From NCBI GenBank assembly GCA_963921425.1, contig OY992833.1, positions 5,243,228-5,307,227 on the forward strand: a DNA stretch of 64,000 nt, read 5' to 3'. Origin of the DNA: Dryas octopetala (Eukaryota > Streptophyta > Magnoliopsida > Rosales > Rosaceae). The position numbers were made by a program, and so were the translations under genes. Shown in pieces: positions 61,801 through 64,000 of the stretch (the first letter of the stretch is position 1; each line of letters opens with the position of its first letter). The notes beneath the pieces are model-generated. The model was given only the letters and a program-made list of their open reading frames with translations. It searched no databases and was not told the DNA's origin.

Positions 61801-64000
61801 AATAGTATACTCCATCCACGTGCATAAATCATGACTGTTGATTTGAAGAAACAAAATTGTGACATCTTCCCTTTCTGGGGTAAAGGGAGGATAGTGACAA
61901 AACTCCAACTCCATCGAAACAAATTTCAAGCTATCTAAATATAACTTCAGTCTAAAGAATCATGCAAGCAAACATGCATCACAAGATAATGAGGGATATA
62001 TTTAATACAGCCAACGCCACTAGTTATGATAGGGCTCAATGATGACAATGATGAGGACAAGATAAGGGCTTGATAAACTTCAGGGAAAGAAAACCAACCA
62101 GTCAAACTAAACATCAAAACTAAGGAAATTCAATTAAGAGATGAGCAGCAAATTATTCTGCACTAGATGAAAATTGAGTACCAAACACTCAGTTCTACAT
62201 TCCCGCTGCAAATACTCAAAGATTACAATTAAAGAACTATGGCTATCGTATGAAACATTCAAACTAGCTAAATAAAACTTCGATCTTTCAAGAAACTCAC
62301 ATGCACTAAACTGAGGAATGAGTCACGCACTGGCTACCACACAGGCTAGAAAAGGTCATTTAAGACTCACATCAGGGTCAGTGTTAATGCAAGGATTCTG
62401 AAGAGTGAGGTTCCATGTTGAAACCAACTATTTAATTTGTTTGTTTACCAATATTCCCAAAAGCTTAATCTTTTAGGTGGAGAAACCCAAAAGATATATA
62501 TATATGCTATATAAATATACTGGCCACTTAACCCAACCAATGTAGGACTAATGCTCAACAAAAGGAATATCCATGACTCGGACTCTTTGGTAACAAAAAC
62601 CTATGGAAAGTTACAGATAGCTTGAAAGAAGAAGGACTACAAACTTTGCATCAAGTTCCTTCATCTTGTCTTCTTGAAAAGGAAATTTGTTATCTTCAAT
62701 GAAACTAGATGGATCACACGCACGTGATGCATGTGCAATTTGAGGGCAGTTATAGTAGAGGGAGAAAAGTAAGTATGTGGAGAAAGCAGGCTGGTGGGAT
62801 GGGTAGGTTGGGTAACATATTACTAGAATAGTAACCTTAGTTTATAAATAAGTCATTAAAATTATTTAATGATAGTGGGCAGTATAGATAAATCAATAAT
62901 TATTCTAAAGCTCCAAACCCTAAACTTTTATCTTGGGCAAGTATAGTAACCCTAATAAATCAATCATTATTTAATTATTTAATGACAAAGACTCTTCTCT
63001 TAATAATAGGATAGATTTTTTTTTTTTTTCCTTGAATCACACCTTTCTTAGAATCGGATTGTCTCTAGATGTAATGAAAGATTGAACCACCATCCAATTT
63101 GATTTATGAACCCCACACTACCTCTCACAAAAAGAAAAAGACCACACTACAACAATAAGCAAATTTGGGTACTCAAGTTTTATGCCTAACAACTCTAGGC
63201 ATAAAATTTTGTATCAGCATGATTCACCTCACAAAAAATAAATAAATAAATAAATAAATAAGCATTAGAATATTGGCTCTAATTGAACTTCGCACATTCA
63301 GATCCAAAGGATCTTCATATGCCTGCTTCAAACATAAAATCACCCTGATACATGAAATTGAAGAAAAATGACATAAAGAAAGTCCACCTTTTTACACTCC
63401 AAAAAAAATGATAGAGCTGAATGGCCTTTATCATCGATAGAGTTCTTGATCGATTCAAGTTGTTCTGCAAGGCTGCAATAGCACATAGAGAACCATATGT
63501 CACATCAGCTGCACTGAAATTCCACTTGTAACTCAAAGCACATTAACAAAACAAGAACACTTAATAGAAGATAAATCGCTCCAAGCCACCCATTTTAAAC
63601 ATGAAGCTGAGAGTCAAGAGTAACTTAGGCCACTCCAACTTTACCAAAATTATTCTCATACGCATGTGAATGAAGTTTATTTTAAAACTTCAGGGAAAGA
63701 TTTTGGTTAGTTCAGGAAAAACTAATTCCTGAAATCATACTTAAACTAGATGATATATTAATGGTTGTTGCATGTTATTTTGAATTTTAACTCTTATATC
63801 CAGAAAGATTATGATTATGTAATCTGGTTGAAAAATCGAGGAAGTGAGAAATGCGCCTAAGTGTGAATTCTAGACAACAGAGTGGATAAGATATTTTAAT
63901 TTCCTGTTGGACTAGTCTTCAGAAAACCATTAAGAGTCTAGTTACCTCCTTATATCCTCCAGAAAATAAAAGAAAAGTTTGGAAATTCACATGCTTAACA
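52814..64000 (-). CDS. PWD: Phosphoglucan, water dikinase (PWD/GWD3), C-terminal 13 exons
   Basis: Minus-strand exons, in phase: 63388-63472, 61512-61679, 61330-61382, 58147-58355, 57909-58027, 57495-57565, 57227-57344, 55580-55666, 55395-55481, 55228-55304, 54762-54924, 54327-54438, 52814-53712; about 748 aa of some 1,200. The start, transit peptide and CBM20 starch-binding domain lie beyond the right edge. Seen in order: [40 protein letters not shown], the phosphohistidine domain ([15 protein letters not shown] to [14 protein letters not shown], with the catalytic His in SHLG), [17 protein letters not shown], and the nucleotide-binding domain ([53 protein letters not shown]) ending [12 protein letters not shown] phosphorylates glucosyl C3 of starch already marked at C6 by GWD, which lets plastid starch be broken down. 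The introns are rich in transposons but all junctions are sound. Confidence 0.95.
54272..54289 (+). repeat. (CA)n microsatellite in a PWD intron
   Basis: About eight CA units following an A-run, close to the donor of the exon at 54327-54438. Confidence 0.85.
54540..54711. mobile_element. Hairpin MITE with perfect 75 bp arms in a PWD intron
   Basis: Arms 54540-54614 and 54637-54711 are exact reverse complements by reading, with a 22 base loop. They begin GAGTAATGCTATTTGG. The lack of any mismatch means the element is young or under constraint. The target duplication is not clear. In either transcript sense it would fold into a perfect 75 bp stem. Confidence 0.88.
56071..56200 (-). mobile_element. 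3' end of a retroposed element, minus sense
   Basis: A run of about 24 T (56071-56093) is followed by sequence whose complement reads TTGTGCAATAAAATTTTGT, then TTCTTC and the A tail. An AATAAAA signal just before a poly(A) is the mark of a retroposed LINE or SINE 3' end lying on the minus strand. The body is short or lost. Confidence 0.55.
56205..56670 (+). mobile_element. LINE fragment with zf-RVT domain and poly(A)
   Basis: Reads [34 protein letters not shown], then in another frame [36 protein letters not shown]. This is the zinc-binding region (zf-RVT, WK..PPK and C..C..H..C) that ends plant L1-type LINE ORF2. One frameshift separates the two halves. It ends in an A run at 56654-56670. 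The reverse transcriptase is missing, so this is a 5'-truncated, dead copy, antisense in a PWD intron. Confidence 0.85.
56672..57125 (+). repeat. Dispersed repeat R1, copy 2
   Basis: Matches 881-1340 nearly end to end (see that entry). It starts directly after the poly(A) of the LINE fragment and ends 102 bp before the donor side of the exon at 57227-57344. Confidence 0.75.
59240..59606 (+). mobile_element. LINE-type 3' end in a PWD intron
   Basis: The sequence ends TTCAATGAAAGTTTGTTTC followed by TTATCAAAATAAAATAAA, the type of 3' tail that plant LINEs carry. The body has no clean reading frame. Probably a 5'-truncated LINE copy; the left limit is uncertain. Confidence 0.45.
60194..60545 (+). 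repeat. Dispersed repeat R1, copy 3 (diverged)
   Basis: Shares the middle and end of R1: TTATGTTAGGTTTTAACTCC, AGATTTTGAGCG, CTACACCCTAAGA and a final GACCTAAGCCTAATTATC. In place of the usual centre it has GGGGAAATACCCTT repeated three times and ATTAAAAGGATTTTCTTAT repeated. It lies in the 2.97 kb PWD intron. Confidence 0.55.
60546..61329. other. PWD intron sequence of unknown origin
   Basis: A G-rich stretch at 60770-61050 with GGTGGT and CAATGG repeats gives two open frames of 70-90 codons. They show no family likeness and are antisense in the intron. Probably an inserted repeat; the family is not recognised. Confidence 0.35.
61680..63387. other. PWD intron, 1.7 kb, no gene seen
   Basis: Intron between exons 63388-63472 and 61512-61679. 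AT-rich, with (AAAT)n-like repeat at 63236-63262 and no recognisable inserted element. Confidence 0.5.

Noticed and set aside
1-64000. CRISPR arrays, operons, riboswitches, tRNA and rRNA genes
   Set aside because: The window is plant nuclear DNA; I saw no tRNA cloverleaf or rRNA sequence and no spacer-repeat array. The tandem repeats present have no spacers.

Overview
The window is nuclear DNA of a flowering plant, most likely a dicot of the rosid type. The genes have plant GT-AG introns, and their products match land-plant families: a MACPF protein of the CAD1/NSL1 group, a RhoGDI, AAE14 and phosphoglucan water dikinase. The spaces between genes are AT-rich and full of small inverted-repeat transposons. 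Species cannot be settled by reading; all family assignments are from memory of the families, not from a search.

Four host genes can be modelled with every splice junction in phase. (1) 2938-11663, plus: a seven-exon MACPF-domain protein of 615 aa. (2) 27971-29655, minus: a five-exon Rho GDP-dissociation inhibitor of 258 aa. (3) 48622-51897, plus: a ten-exon 2-succinylbenzoate-CoA ligase (AAE14/MenE, phylloquinone pathway) of 551 aa. (4) 52814 to beyond the right edge, minus: the last 13 exons (about 748 aa) of phosphoglucan, water dikinase (PWD/GWD3), converging on AAE14.

Between them lie gene debris and transposons. At 15.5-18.2 kb is a tandem array of four broken C-terminal pieces of a papain-like cysteine protease gene. 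At 20.0-20.3 kb is a possible scrap of an EH-domain protein. From 33.6 to 35.8 kb three compact MITEs, each with intact target-site duplications, stand almost end to end. They are followed by the main element of the window, an 11.4 kb CACTA transposon at 35910-47308. It has matching CACTACTACAAAAAAGCTC termini and a GTT target duplication. No transposase is recognisable inside it. It carries exons of at least two host genes, both on its minus strand: the C-terminus of a DBP10/RH29-type DEAD-box helicase and the nucleotidyltransferase exon of a PAP/OAS1-like protein. It has itself been invaded by Ty3/gypsy material, including a 3.27 kb LTR. A 646 bp MITE with a perfect 9 bp duplication lies 40 bp beyond its right end.

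The PWD introns have also been invaded. They hold a MITE with a perfect 75 bp inverted repeat, LINE fragments, and two copies of a repeat family whose third copy is near the left edge. The four genes form no evident common pathway, but AAE14 and PWD both serve plastid metabolism.
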